From positions 3,142,137 through 3,206,136 of the forward strand of contig NZ_CP046640.1 of NCBI RefSeq assembly GCF_017751145.1: DNA of 64,000 nucleotides. Direction: 5' to 3'. How positions within the stretch are numbered: position 1 is the first letter of the stretch; every line of letters starts with the position of its first letter. Source of the stretch: Iocasia fonsfrigidae (GTDB lineage: Bacteria > Bacillota > Halanaerobiia > Halanaerobiales > DTU029). Of this stretch, positions 20,001 to 28,483 are shown piece by piece. Both the position numbers and the translations under genes were made by a program. Under the pieces are notes generated by a model. The model was not told where the DNA came from and ran no database searches. It was given only the letters and a program-made list of their open reading frames with translations.

Positions 20001-20999
20001 TTAAGAAGTATTTCTTACTATTAATTCTGGAGAAATTTTAATATGTACAGGAGCTGTGGTATCTCTATTAATTCTCTTAAAGAGTATATCCATCGCCAGG
20101 TCGGCCATCCTGGATTTAGGAATACTCATGGTTGTTAGTTTGGGAAAGGTAAATGATGCCACACTATCATCAAACCCAACCAAAGCAATATCCCCAGGTA
20201 TTTTCTTTCCTATTTGGCGTAAGCCGTCTATTATAACAGAACCCATGAGATCATTATAAACAAAAAGGGCATCTATCTCAGGGTTTTGGCTAATCATTTT
20301 CTGGACAATAGCTATTACTTCCTCATATCTAAAGGATTTACAAAATTTTATAAAATCTTCTTGATAATTTAGCCCGGCTTCTACTAAAGCCTGCCGATAA
20401 CCCTTTAGCCTTTCATTAGTAGTCTGACTGTTATTTATACCAATAAAACCTATGTTTCGATATCCCTTTTCTACCAAATGCCGCACAGCCAGTCGACCAC
20501 CCTCCATATCATCAGGTATAATGGTATCAATTTTCTTACTGGTTCTAGCACCTGCCATCCCTACTATTGGAATATTTTCATCCTGCAAATGGTCTATAAA
20601 GTTTACTTCTTCTATTTCCCAGGTCAGGGAAGTTATTACCCCTGCTACCCTATTTTCAATTAATGATTCAAGATAATACCTGGCTCGATCAACTTTGCCT
20701 TCTGTATTACATAGATAAACCCCATAGCCCTTTTTGAAGGCTAGATCTTCAACTGCTTTAGCCAGCTGTGGGAAAAATTCATTAGTAATCGAAGGTACTA
20801 TATAAGCTAAAACAAGAGTTTCTTTTCGTGAAAGGGCCTGGGCAATCCGATTAGGACGATAATTAAGTTCACCAATGGCCTTTTCAACCTTCCTGGTCAA
20901 TTTATCACTTACTTTTACTCCTGAGTCTTTATTTATTACAGCTGAGACAGTAGCAATCGAAACATTCGCAAGTTTCGCAACATCTTTTATTGTAGCCAA
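20001..20999 (-). CDS. LacI-family regulator of the arabinan operons
   Basis: The product has 332 residues starting at the TTG at 20999, because AAGGTGA lies five bases before it. A further TTG seven codons upstream overlaps that ribosome-binding site. The helix-turn-helix ATIKDVAKLANVSIATVSAVINKD is canonical, and the hinge AIGELNYRPNRIAQALS follows. Two 14-bp palindromic sites flank the gene, which suggests control of itself and of abfA. It may also be cotranscribed with the GH43 operon ahead of it, with an AT-rich hairpin between them. Confidence 0.87.
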   Translation of the reverse strand: MATIKDVAKLANVSIATVSAVINKDSGVKVSDKLTRKVEKAIGELNYRPNRIAQALSRKETLVLAYIVPSITNEFFPQLAKAVEDLAFKKGYGVYLCNTEGKVDRARYYLESLIENRVAGVITSLTWEIEEVNFIDHLQDENIPIVGMAGARTSKKIDTIIPDDMEGGRLAVRHLVEKGYRNIGFIGINNSQTTNERLKGYRQALVEAGLNYQEDFIKFCKSFRYEEVIAIVQKMISQNPEIDALFVYNDLMGSVIIDGLRQIGKKIPGDIALVGFDDSVASFTFPKLTTMSIPKSRMADLAMDILFKRINRDTTAPVHIKISPELIVRNTS

Positions 21000-21049
21000 T
21001 TTTATCACCTTATTTAGCAACTTTTGTATTAAAATAGGTAATCCAAATT

Positions 21050-21063
21050 TCTAAACGTTTAGA
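21050..21063 (-). promoter_or_regulatory. perfect palindromic operator upstream of the LacI gene
   Basis: TCTAAACGTTTAGA is a perfect 14-bp palindrome with the central CG typical of LacI-family sites. It lies about 50 bp upstream of the TTG start at 20999, where autoregulation is expected. Confidence 0.75.
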
Positions 21064-21151
21064 TTTATTATGGTATTATTATAATATATATGCAATTATC
21101 TGTCAACTATTCGTTAACAAATTATTGAAGTGTTTTGAATTTATTGTTATA

Positions 21152-21194
21152 GTATTAAAATATAGTAGTTGATTATACTACTATATTTTAATAC
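21152..21194 (-). other. AT-rich perfect hairpin between GH43 and LacI genes
   Basis: Arms 21152-21168 and 21178-21194 pair perfectly over 17 bp with a 9-nt loop. It follows the GH43 stop by 22 bp but lacks a T run, so it may be an mRNA 3'-end or a weak terminator. It could also act as a bidirectional structure. Confidence 0.6.
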
Positions 21195-21216
21195 ATAAAA
21201 CACAATTAAACTTAAT

Positions 21217-22491
21217 TTATTTTACTATCACTCTGGCGCTGGCCTTTAATGAAGTCTTAAGCTGATAGCCCGGGTATGCGAAATTAGGTGTCCCATCACT
21301 GTTCCAATATAGTCTCTGAACTCGGGCATGCCGATTGGGATCATAGAGGGGGTTTCCTTCAATCTCTTTATATGGTCGGGCATGGTAAACTAAAAGATCG
21401 GTCTTTCCATCCTCTGCAACTGTAAATGAATTATGCCCAGGGCCATATTGTTCAGTTTCTTTATTACTGGTAAACACAGGATAGGGTGTTTTTTCCCAGG
21501 AAACAGGATCAAGCAGATCACTATCATCATCTGCGGTAAGTAATCCCATACAGTAATTATGGTCTGTAGCACTGGCAGAATAGGCAATAAATATCCGACC
21601 ATTCCTTTTTATTACCGCAGGACCTTCATTGACATTAAACCCTATCCTTTCCCAATCATAAATCGGTTCAGCGATTAATACCTGATTCCCCTCTATAGTC
21701 CAGGGGTTTTTTAATCTATCTATATATATATTTGAAACCATATCATTATCAGTTTTCTGAGCCCATACAATATATCGCTCTCCCTTATGTTCAAAGGTTG
21801 TAGCGTCAAGAGAAAAACTTTTAAAGTTAGTATTCAATTTACCTTTTTCTTCCCAGTTTCCAGTCAATGGATTTTCATCCTTGCATTCCAATATATAGGG
21901 TCGGATAGCCCAGATATCTTCTTCCTGCCCGGCAGCAAAATAAATATACCAATTCCCATCTATATAATGAATCTCCGGTGCCCAGATATGTTTGCTCATC
22001 TCTCCAGTAGGGTGTTTTATCCAGAGCACTTTCTCTGGAGCAGTGCTCAATCCTTCAATAGTTTTTGCCCTTCTAAGTACAATCCGATCATATTCAGGTA
22101 CAGAAGCAGTAAAGTAGTAATAGCCATCTGTATGTTTATAAATATAAGGGTCAGCCCGCTGCTCAATAAGGGGGGAAGGGTATTTAAGGGGTTTCACCCT
22201 ACCAGAAACAGTAAATTCCCCCTTTTTATTATATGCACCAGGATCCATGTCCTCCCAAACTACTGCCAGATTATCTGTTTGACCATTACTATATTCAACC
22301 TCTACCTCTGCTGGCAGTTCAGGCCTTACTCCCACTACTGTACTCAACTCAACCTCTTCAATTTTGCTAATCGTAATAACCTTATCATCTACTGCTAAAA
22401 CCCTATTTGACAATAATATAATCAAACTCACCAAGGTAAAAAATACTACACTATTAATCATTAGCCAACTCTCACTCCTTTTATTATTCAT
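21217..22491 (-). CDS. exported GH43 arabinan-active enzyme (arabinofuranosidase or arabinanase)
   Basis: The product has 424 residues. A signal peptide or anchor helix (residues 12-33) ends near VLAVDD. A Big_4-type Ig-like domain spans about 42-100 (RPELPAEVEVEYSNGQTDN). The GH43 five-blade propeller follows, with base Asp114 in EQRADPYIY, pKa-modulating Asp229 in SLDATTF and acid Glu289 in NVNEGPAV. The exact specificity within GH43 cannot be read from motifs alone. The arabinofuranosidase next door favours arabinan or arabinoxylan. It is the last gene of the operon with permeases 22525-24315 and binding protein 24406-25674. Confidence 0.85.
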   Translation of the reverse strand: MNNKRSESWLMINSVVFFTLVSLIILLSNRVLAVDDKVITISKIEEVELSTVVGVRPELPAEVEVEYSNGQTDNLAVVWEDMDPGAYNKKGEFTVSGRVKPLKYPSPLIEQRADPYIYKHTDGYYYFTASVPEYDRIVLRRAKTIEGLSTAPEKVLWIKHPTGEMSKHIWAPEIHYIDGNWYIYFAAGQEEDIWAIRPYILECKDENPLTGNWEEKGKLNTNFKSFSLDATTFEHKGERYIVWAQKTDNDMVSNIYIDRLKNPWTIEGNQVLIAEPIYDWERIGFNVNEGPAVIKRNGRIFIAYSASATDHNYCMGLLTADDDSDLLDPVSWEKTPYPVFTSNKETEQYGPGHNSFTVAEDGKTDLLVYHARPYKEIEGNPLYDPNRHARVQRLYWNSDGTPNFAYPGYQLKTSLKASARVIVK

Positions 22492-22524
22492 AAAATACCA
22501 GCTCCTATTTTTAAAAACTAACTG

Positions 22525-23400
22525 TCAACCCTTTACTCCACCTACAGTTAAACCTGAAATAAAAGATTTCTGATTAAATAAAAAGATAATAATAATTGGA
22601 ACTACTGAGGCAACAGCCCCCGAAAAAAGCATATCATAACTATTACCATAAGGGGTTATTAACGAAGCCAGCCCAATCGGCAGAGTAAAATTTGTATTTG
22701 TCCTAAGTACTATCAAAGGCCAGACAAAGGCATTCCAGCTGAACATAGCCTGTAATATAACCATAGCACCAAAAGCAGGTTTCATCAAAGGCATCATTAT
22801 TCTAAAGAAGATACCAAATTCTGAGCAACCATCGATTCTACCAGCATCAAGTAATTCTCTAGGAAGCCCTATAGCAAATTGCCGGAAGAAAAATATTGCT
22901 ACAGGTGAGACAACAAAGGGTAAAATAACCCCAGCATAGGTATCAATTATATGAAGTAATACCGATAATTTATAGAGCGGTAAAATCAATATTTCAATCG
23001 GTACCATCAGTAAAACCAGTACAAGTACAAAGATTAAGTTTTTACCTTTAAATTCATACATTGCCAGGCCATAACCAACCAGTGCACAAAGGAAAACAGA
23101 TATCACGGTATGGAGCCCTGTAATTATAACACTGTTTTTATACCAATCTAAATAAATACCATTACTCTCTTTGAATAAGATAAAGTAATTCCTAAAAGAC
23201 ATAACATCCAATTCTATCTTTGTATTGATACCATTTTTAATTATCTCAGCCCCTGGTTTAAAGGAAGAGACCAGCATAAAAAAGAAAGGTAAAAGCGCAA
23301 ATAAGGCCATTAATATTAAAACAAACAGGTATACCATCGAGGTGGTATTAATCACCTTTTCCCCCACTGAAGTATTTATACTCTCTTTTAATTTTGACAT
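22525..23400 (-). CDS. carbohydrate ABC permease, MalG type
   Basis: The product has 291 residues with six predicted helices. The coupling loop is LDAGRIDGCSEFGIFFRIMMPLMKPA, and the C-terminus NQKSFISGLTVGGVKG is the usual CUT1 MalG ending. It starts 3 bp after the partner permease stop. The substrate is inferred from GH43 immediately downstream, the product of which would be released outside the cell and taken up here. No ATPase gene is in the operon. Confidence 0.88.
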   Translation of the reverse strand: MSKLKESINTSVGEKVINTTSMVYLFVLILMALFALLPFFFMLVSSFKPGAEIIKNGINTKIELDVMSFRNYFILFKESNGIYLDWYKNSVIITGLHTVISVFLCALVGYGLAMYEFKGKNLIFVLVLVLLMVPIEILILPLYKLSVLLHIIDTYAGVILPFVVSPVAIFFFRQFAIGLPRELLDAGRIDGCSEFGIFFRIMMPLMKPAFGAMVILQAMFSWNAFVWPLIVLRTNTNFTLPIGLASLITPYGNSYDMLFSGAVASVVPIIIIFLFNQKSFISGLTVGGVKG

Positions 23401-23403
23401 TAG

Positions 23404-24315
23404 CTATTCACCCTCTTTCTTAAATAAGCCAAAGAATTTTAATTGAATAAGGTTTATTATCAAAACTATCAATAAAAGTGTTATCCCAATAGCAGAGGCA
23501 TAACCCATTTCAAAATTATTAAAACCAACCTGATAGATATAAGAAACAATAGTCATACCAATATCACCAGGTGTAGCAGTCTGCCAGTAGGCATAGCTCT
23601 CAGCAAACATCTTATAACCACCAAAAACACTAATGGTTAAGACATAGATTATCACTGGTTTGAGATTCGGTATAGTTATATGACGAAATTTATCCCATCT
23701 ATTAGCACCATCTATAGCAGCTGCTTCATAGATCTCATCAGGTATCCCCTGAAGACCAGATAGAAAATAGATTATATTAACCCCTAACCAGCGCCAGGTA
23801 CATAGTATAACCAGACCAATCATCGCTGGGGTAGAGTTCTGCAGCCAGACAATAGGTTCTATACCAAAAAGGCCTACTAAAGAATTCATTAAAGTCTGTG
23901 GATTTTCTCCAAAGGAATAACGAAAAAACATACCTGCTACAATTACAGACGTAAGTGCCGGCATAAATAAAGATGAACGAAAAAAATTTTTAAATCTGGT
24001 ATGTTTACTATTTAATAAAACTGCCAGTACAAGTGGTAAAGGAATTAATATTAATATAGTCCAGAAAGTATAACTCGTGCTTGTCATCAAAGCACTCAAA
24101 TAATGCTTGTTAAGTAGTTTCTCATAATTAGCTAATCCCACATAACTAACTTCACCAAAGCCGATCTCCTGAAAACTCATAATTATAGTTGATATCATGG
24201 GATATAAATAAAACAATAAAAAGGCAATAATAAATGGTGAGACAAATAGATATGGTACAAATTTTGGTGAATTTAAGAATGTATTTGTTAAGCTCCACTT
24301 TCTTCTAGCTTTCAT
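23404..24315 (-). CDS. carbohydrate ABC permease, MalF type
   Basis: The product has 303 residues with six predicted helices. It has the N-terminal segment FVPYLFVSPFIIAFLLFYLYP, the VSYVGLANYEKLLNKHY loop and the coupling loop YEAAAIDGANRWDKFRHITIPNLKP. The end (LIQLKFFGLFKKEGE) is typical. It has a GGAAGGTGAT ribosome-binding site and lies 90 bp after the binding-protein gene, with a hairpin in between. Confidence 0.88.
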   Translation of the reverse strand: MKARRKWSLTNTFLNSPKFVPYLFVSPFIIAFLLFYLYPMISTIIMSFQEIGFGEVSYVGLANYEKLLNKHYLSALMTSTSYTFWTILILIPLPLVLAVLLNSKHTRFKNFFRSSLFMPALTSVIVAGMFFRYSFGENPQTLMNSLVGLFGIEPIVWLQNSTPAMIGLVILCTWRWLGVNIIYFLSGLQGIPDEIYEAAAIDGANRWDKFRHITIPNLKPVIIYVLTISVFGGYKMFAESYAYWQTATPGDIGMTIVSYIYQVGFNNFEMGYASAIGITLLLIVLIINLIQLKFFGLFKKEGE

Positions 24316-24341
24316 AATCTATCACCTTCCTCTTAAAGTTT

Positions 24342-24384
24342 AAAAGATTCAACTGTTAATATTACTATAACAGCTGAATCTTTT
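24342..24384 (-). other. stem-loop between binding-protein and permease genes
   Basis: Arms 24342-24357 and 24369-24384 pair over 16 bp with one mismatch and an 11-nt loop. It probably protects the upstream message or weakens read-through, giving more binding protein than permease. Confidence 0.7.
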
Positions 24385-24405
24385 ATTATTTTAGCATAGA
24401 GGTCT

Positions 24406-25674
24406 TTATTTTAATTCTTCAGCTGCTTCTTTAAGGACTTCTTCAGGAGTCATGCTCTGTTCTTTTAAGGCTTTAAAAGATACATTTTTCTTAAGAAGGT
24501 CTATAGCCTTTGGATATTTTTCTGTAATAACTGTTGGATTTATCTCCTCTTTAATCTCAAGTAAAATATCAAAAATACCTTTACCAAAATAATCTGTGTA
24601 ATCATTATCAGCTTTCATTTCTGGGGAATCCCAGACATCCCATCTTACAGGGTCAAAACCCAGTACTGTCCACAATTTTTTAGAGGCTTCTTTAGATAAC
24701 TTGGCCTCTCCCAGGAAATTCACAGCTAAGTCTTTATGTTTACTTTGTATGGTAACAACCGTACCTGTACCACCCATACCAGCAGATCTATTACCGCCTT
24801 CTTCCCAGGCCGGCAGTGGTCTGATAATCATCTTGCCTTTAAGATCAGGCATATACTGAACAAAACGCCCCATATACCAGATAGGCATCATCAGGGAAGC
24901 TGCCCCACCATTGTTCATAAAGGCCCAATATTCTTCTGAATGATGAAATCCACCAGGGGCAGGTATGGCTATTTCATGTTTATAGATCATATCTTTTAAG
25001 AATTGTAGAACCTTAATATTTGTCTCATTATCCAAAATAACCTCACCATCTGGTGCAAAGATATCAGAACCAGCCTGGCTAATTAAAGGATAATAAGACC
25101 AGTGTTCAGTAACTTCGATAGTGGTCATGGGTTTACCAGTTGCTGCCTTAACCTTCTTACCAGCCTCAACATAATCATCCCAGGTTACTATCTCATCTAC
25201 ATCAACACCAGCTGCGTCCAGATACTCTTTGTTGTAATACATAACTTCAGCACCAACATGAAAGGGCATGCCATAGTATTTACCACCTTTAGAATAGTTG
25301 TCAAACCTGGCCTTAATAGTTTTATCCAACACTGGTTCTACTACATCATTTAAAGGAACTAACTGAGGTGTTTTGCCTTTTAAATAATTAGCAAATTTAC
25401 TAATTTCAATATCTGACAAATCTGGAGCTCCAACACCTGATTGAAGTGCAATCAGGAGTTTGTTATGCATCTGATCATATGGATAAACAGAAGTCTCTAA
25501 GACTATTTGATTATCTGGATTTTTCTCATTCCAGACCTCTACTGCATCATCCATAAACTCCTTATGCAGTTCCTGATAAGTCCAGTAAGTAAGTCTCGTC
25601 TCTTTAGCTAAGCCAGAAACAGCCATCACTGTCAACATAGCTATTACTAATAACAACACAAAAACCTTTTTCAT
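24406..25674 (-). CDS. family 1 sugar-binding protein
   Basis: The product has 422 residues from the ATG at 25674, behind AGGAGG and with signal peptide MKKVFVLLLVIAMLTVMAVSGLA. The open frame 20 codons further upstream is not coding. Family 1 features are RLTYWTYQELHKEFMDDAVEVWNEKN-type start, APDLSDIEISKFANYLKG and YYGMPFHVGAEVMYYNKEYLD. No lipobox cysteine is present. It is the first gene of the GH43 operon. A TATAAT box lies about 25 bp upstream of its ribosome-binding site, but the -35 is poor. Confidence 0.88.
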   Translation of the reverse strand: MKKVFVLLLVIAMLTVMAVSGLAKETRLTYWTYQELHKEFMDDAVEVWNEKNPDNQIVLETSVYPYDQMHNKLLIALQSGVGAPDLSDIEISKFANYLKGKTPQLVPLNDVVEPVLDKTIKARFDNYSKGGKYYGMPFHVGAEVMYYNKEYLDAAGVDVDEIVTWDDYVEAGKKVKAATGKPMTTIEVTEHWSYYPLISQAGSDIFAPDGEVILDNETNIKVLQFLKDMIYKHEIAIPAPGGFHHSEEYWAFMNNGGAASLMMPIWYMGRFVQYMPDLKGKMIIRPLPAWEEGGNRSAGMGGTGTVVTIQSKHKDLAVNFLGEAKLSKEASKKLWTVLGFDPVRWDVWDSPEMKADNDYTDYFGKGIFDILLEIKEEINPTVITEKYPKAIDLLKKNVSFKALKEQSMTPEEVLKEAAEELK

Positions 25675-25807
25675 TAAATCTCCTCCTAGTTTAAATTCTA
25701 TACTAATTATATGATAAAGGAATTTTACTTTCACTCAACATTTTTTACCACCAACTATAATATTTTTAACTTTCTAAATAAAAATAAAAATCGTATAACT
25801 ATGCATT

Positions 25808-25840
25808 AAAAGATAGGGCCCATCACAGGCCCTATCTTTT
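25808..25840 (-). terminator. intrinsic terminator after the ECF gene
   Basis: A perfect 13-bp stem (25808-25820 with 25828-25840) with a GGGCC core and 7-nt loop ends in a TTTT run on the minus strand. It closes the guaA-yerC-ECF unit. Confidence 0.88.
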
Positions 25841-25854
25841 CACTAATAATTTAA

Positions 25855-26403
25855 TTATTTGTTTAGATTTTTTTCTGCCGACTGATTCTTGTCCTGATAC
25901 ATCATAACAGCCTTTCCTACCAGACTAACCAGAATAGCAGCTACTACTGCCTCTGGAACACCATGTACCAGAGCAACTGATAATGCTGCTTCATATGGTA
26001 GATAACCCCTAAAAACAGCCAGACCAAGAACTAATACCGTATTAGTCACGGTTCCTACAAGCCCGGCTACAATGAGGCCAACGCTAGTGTTTTTCTCACG
26101 GAAACCCAGATAGGCAAAATAAGCAGTAATACCAATTAATAAGCGTGGTAAAATAGCTATTATTGGATCAGCAAAGAGAACACTTGTTGCCCTAAAAAAA
26201 CTTGACATACCAAAAATCAAACCAATAAGCAGACCTACCACAGGTCCTTCTAATACACCACCAAGTATTGCTGGTATATGCATGATAGTTACTGCTCCTG
26301 CCGGAGTTGGCACAGGAATCAATCCAAGGCCTGATAATCCAAGTATTATGGAAACAGCCCCCAACATTCCAGCAACTACAATCTTGCGCGTAGTCAACCT
26401 CAC
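25855..26403 (-). CDS. ECF-type vitamin or cofactor transporter, S component
   Basis: The product has 182 residues with about six hydrophobic helices. The start is taken as the GTG at 26403, because GGGAGGTGA lies 8 nt before it. A GTG three codons upstream overlaps that site. The N-terminal RLTTRKIVVAGMLGAVSIIL, PVPTPAGAVTIMHIPAILGGVLEGP and a later GLIFGMSSFFRA segment fit the ECF_trnsprt (PF12822) group of substrate-binding S components. The substrate is not evident. Shared EcfA/EcfT subunits must be elsewhere. It follows a YerC-like gene and guaA, which may hint at a nucleobase or amino-acid-related substrate, but this is weak. Confidence 0.8.
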   Translation of the reverse strand: MRLTTRKIVVAGMLGAVSIILGLSGLGLIPVPTPAGAVTIMHIPAILGGVLEGPVVGLLIGLIFGMSSFFRATSVLFADPIIAILPRLLIGITAYFAYLGFREKNTSVGLIVAGLVGTVTNTVLVLGLAVFRGYLPYEAALSVALVHGVPEAVVAAILVSLVGKAVMMYQDKNQSAEKNLNK

Positions 26404-26424
26404 ATTTCTCACCTCCCAGTCATT

Positions 26425-26444
26425 TAGATCCAGGGGTGGATCTA
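26425..26444 (-). promoter_or_regulatory. short inverted repeat before the ECF gene
   Basis: TAGATCCA and TGGATCTA flank GGGG, a perfect 8-bp inverted repeat between the YerC-like stop and the ECF ribosome-binding site. It could be an operator or an RNA hairpin close to the Shine-Dalgarno sequence. Confidence 0.45.
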
Positions 26445-26474
26445 ATATATAGTTTTATTTATGAGAAGACCGGT

Positions 26475-26774
26475 TTATTCTTCCTCCAGATATCCCATCC
26501 TATCAAGGATGAGACTATAACCATCAGCCCCATAATACAGGCATCTTTTTACCCTACTAATGGTGGCTGTGCTGACACCGGTCTTATCAACTATTTCTTC
26601 ATAGGTTGCACCAGTTCTCAACATTTTAGCAACCTCAAACCTCTGTCCAAGGGATTTGACTTCACTTACAGTGGCAATATCCTCAAAGAATCTATAACAC
26701 TCTTCCCTGTTATTCAGCTGTAAAATTGCATCAAAGAGTTGATCAGTAAATTCACCTTTAAGGCTCCTGCTCAT
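26475..26774 (-). CDS. YerC/YecD-type TrpR-superfamily regulator
   Basis: The product has 99 residues and is all helical. The DNA-binding helix-turn-helix reads GATYEEIVDKTGVSTATISRVKRCLYYG, the hallmark of YerC/YecD relatives of TrpR. The N-terminal part LFDAILQLNNREECYRFFEDI forms the dimer core. The true ligand and targets of this family are poorly known. It lies 20 bp after guaA and before an ECF transporter gene. It shares a superfamily with TrpR and the window has a trp operon 6 kb away. However, the trp leader here looks TRAP-type, so a link is not shown. Confidence 0.88.
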   Translation of the reverse strand: MSRSLKGEFTDQLFDAILQLNNREECYRFFEDIATVSEVKSLGQRFEVAKMLRTGATYEEIVDKTGVSTATISRVKRCLYYGADGYSLILDRMGYLEEE

Positions 26775-26794
26775 TTAAATCCTCTCCTTTAAAA

Positions 26795-28330
26795 TCACTC
26801 CCACTCAATAGTTCCTGGAGGTTTTGAGGTTATATCATAAACAACCCGGTTAATTGATTTAACTTCATTGACTATTCTGTTAGCAATACGTTCCATTAAT
26901 TCGTAAGGGAGTCTGGCCCAATCTGCTGTCATGGCATCATCACTGGTAACTGCCCTAAAAACTATGGGATAACCATATGTCCTTTCATCACCCATAACAC
27001 CAACACTCCTTATTTCAGGTAGAACAGCAAAGGACTGCCAGATTTCTTTATATAAACCAGCTTCTTTAATCTCTTCCTGAATAATAGCATCAGCTTCCCG
27101 CAGTATCTCCAATTTCTCTTCTTCAACAGTACCAATAATCCTGATGGCCAGCCCGGGACCAGGAAAAGGCTGACGCCAGACTATATCATCTGGTAAACCG
27201 AGAACCTCACCTATTTTCCTGACTTCATCCTTAAATAAGTCGCGGAGAGGCTCTATTAATTCAAACTCAATATCTTCAGGGAGACCACCTACGTTATGAT
27301 GGCTTTTTATAGTTGCAGCCGAATCACTACCACCACTTTCGATAACATCAGAATAGAGTGTGCCCTGAACAAGATACCTGGCATCCCCCAGTTTAGCAGC
27401 CTCTTCTTCAAAAACCCTGATAAATTCACTACCAATAATCTTCCTTTTTTCCTCCGGTTCCTTTACTCCAGCCAGTTTTTTCAAGAACCTCTCTCTAGCA
27501 TCCACATAAACCAAACTCATATTAAATTCTTCAGCAAAGGTCCTTTTAACCTGTTCGGCTTCACCTTTGCGTAGTAATCCATGGTCAACAAAAATGCAGG
27601 TCAGCTGGTCACCAATCGCTTTGTGGACCATAGCAGAGGCAACCGCTGAATCAACACCACCAGAAAGGCCGGAGATAACCCTATCACTGCCGACCTTTGC
27701 TTTTATAGTCCTTAACTCTTCATTAATAAAATCTGCCATGTTCCAGTCACCACTTACTCCACAGACCCTGAATAAAAAGTTATGTAAAATTTCCTTACCG
27801 TATATAGTATGTACAACCTCAGGGTGGAACTGCACACCATAAAGACCCTTTTCATAATTACTCATCGCTGCCACCGGGGTTACCTCTGTCCTGGCAGCTA
27901 TTACAAAACCATCTGGAACCTCTTTAACATGGTCACCATGGCTCATCCAGACCTGACTATCCTCAATATCTTCATAAATCCCTTGATTATCAATTATATT
28001 TAACCTGGCTTTACCATATTCACCATACTCTGCCTTTTCAACAACACCCCCGGCAAGTAATTTAGCCATTAACTGCATACCATAACAAATGCCAAGAATA
28101 GGTATTCCCAGTTCAAAAATCTCCTTATCTATTTTTGGAGCATCTTCCAGGGTAACACTCTTTGGCCCCCCAGAAAATATTATCCCTTCAGGATTTAATT
28201 CCTTAATTTTTGCAATATCTACATCATAGGGTAAGATAGTTGAATATACCTTTGCCTCCCTGACACGGCGGGCAATTAGTTGACTATACTGACCCCCAAA
28301 ATCCAGTATTAGTATTTGTTCCTGCTGCAT
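26795..28330 (-). CDS. guaA: GMP synthase (glutamine-hydrolysing)
   Basis: The product has 511 residues, the usual full length, and amidates XMP to GMP with glutamine and ATP. The glutamine amidotransferase domain (about 1-190) has the Cys nucleophile in [11 protein letters not shown] and the His-Glu pair in VQFHPEV. The ATP-pyrophosphatase domain has the P-loop [13 protein letters not shown]. The C-terminal dimerisation domain ends in [10 protein letters not shown] strong promoter is upstream, and no purine riboswitch was recognised in the 150-bp leader. Confidence 0.97.
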   Translation of the reverse strand: MQQEQILILDFGGQYSQLIARRVREAKVYSTILPYDVDIAKIKELNPEGIIFSGGPKSVTLEDAPKIDKEIFELGIPILGICYGMQLMAKLLAGGVVEKAEYGEYGKARLNIIDNQGIYEDIEDSQVWMSHGDHVKEVPDGFVIAARTEVTPVAAMSNYEKGLYGVQFHPEVVHTIYGKEILHNFLFRVCGVSGDWNMADFINEELRTIKAKVGSDRVISGLSGGVDSAVASAMVHKAIGDQLTCIFVDHGLLRKGEAEQVKRTFAEEFNMSLVYVDARERFLKKLAGVKEPEEKRKIIGSEFIRVFEEEAAKLGDARYLVQGTLYSDVIESGGSDSAATIKSHHNVGGLPEDIEFELIEPLRDLFKDEVRKIGEVLGLPDDIVWRQPFPGPGLAIRIIGTVEEEKLEILREADAIIQEEIKEAGLYKEIWQSFAVLPEIRSVGVMGDERTYGYPIVFRAVTSDDAMTADWARLPYELMERIANRIVNEVKSINRVVYDITSKPPGTIEWE

Positions 28331-28372
28331 AGCTCTCTCCTTTCAGAACCATTACTTACTTTAGTTGATTAA

Positions 28373-28401
28373 AGTATAACTATTTTCTTAAATAATGTCA
28401 A
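28373..28401 (-). promoter_or_regulatory. sigma-A promoter of guaA
   Basis: TTGACA (28396-28401) and TATACT (28373-28378) are 17 bp apart on the minus strand, about 40 bp before the start codon. Confidence 0.8.
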
Positions 28402-28439
28402 GTTTTATCCTGATAATGGTATCACTTTGTAAAAGAAAA

Positions 28440-28469
28440 ACCAGATAAAAGATATACCCTTTATCTGGT
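28440..28469 (-). terminator. intrinsic terminator after asd
   Basis: A 10-bp stem ACCAGATAAA/TTTATCTGGT is followed on the minus strand by TTTTTCTTTT. It ends 14 bp after the asd stop. Confidence 0.82.
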
Positions 28470-28483
28470 ATTATTGATTGTAT

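Noticed and set aside
21787-22398. Long plus-strand open frame (203 codons) opposite GH43
   Set aside because: It lies wholly antisense to a well-supported GH43 gene, has no recognisable domain and no ribosome-binding site. It is a shadow frame.
28331-28483. Purine riboswitch before guaA
   Set aside because: The leader downstream of the promoter is only about 40 nt, too short for the aptamer, and no conserved core was seen.
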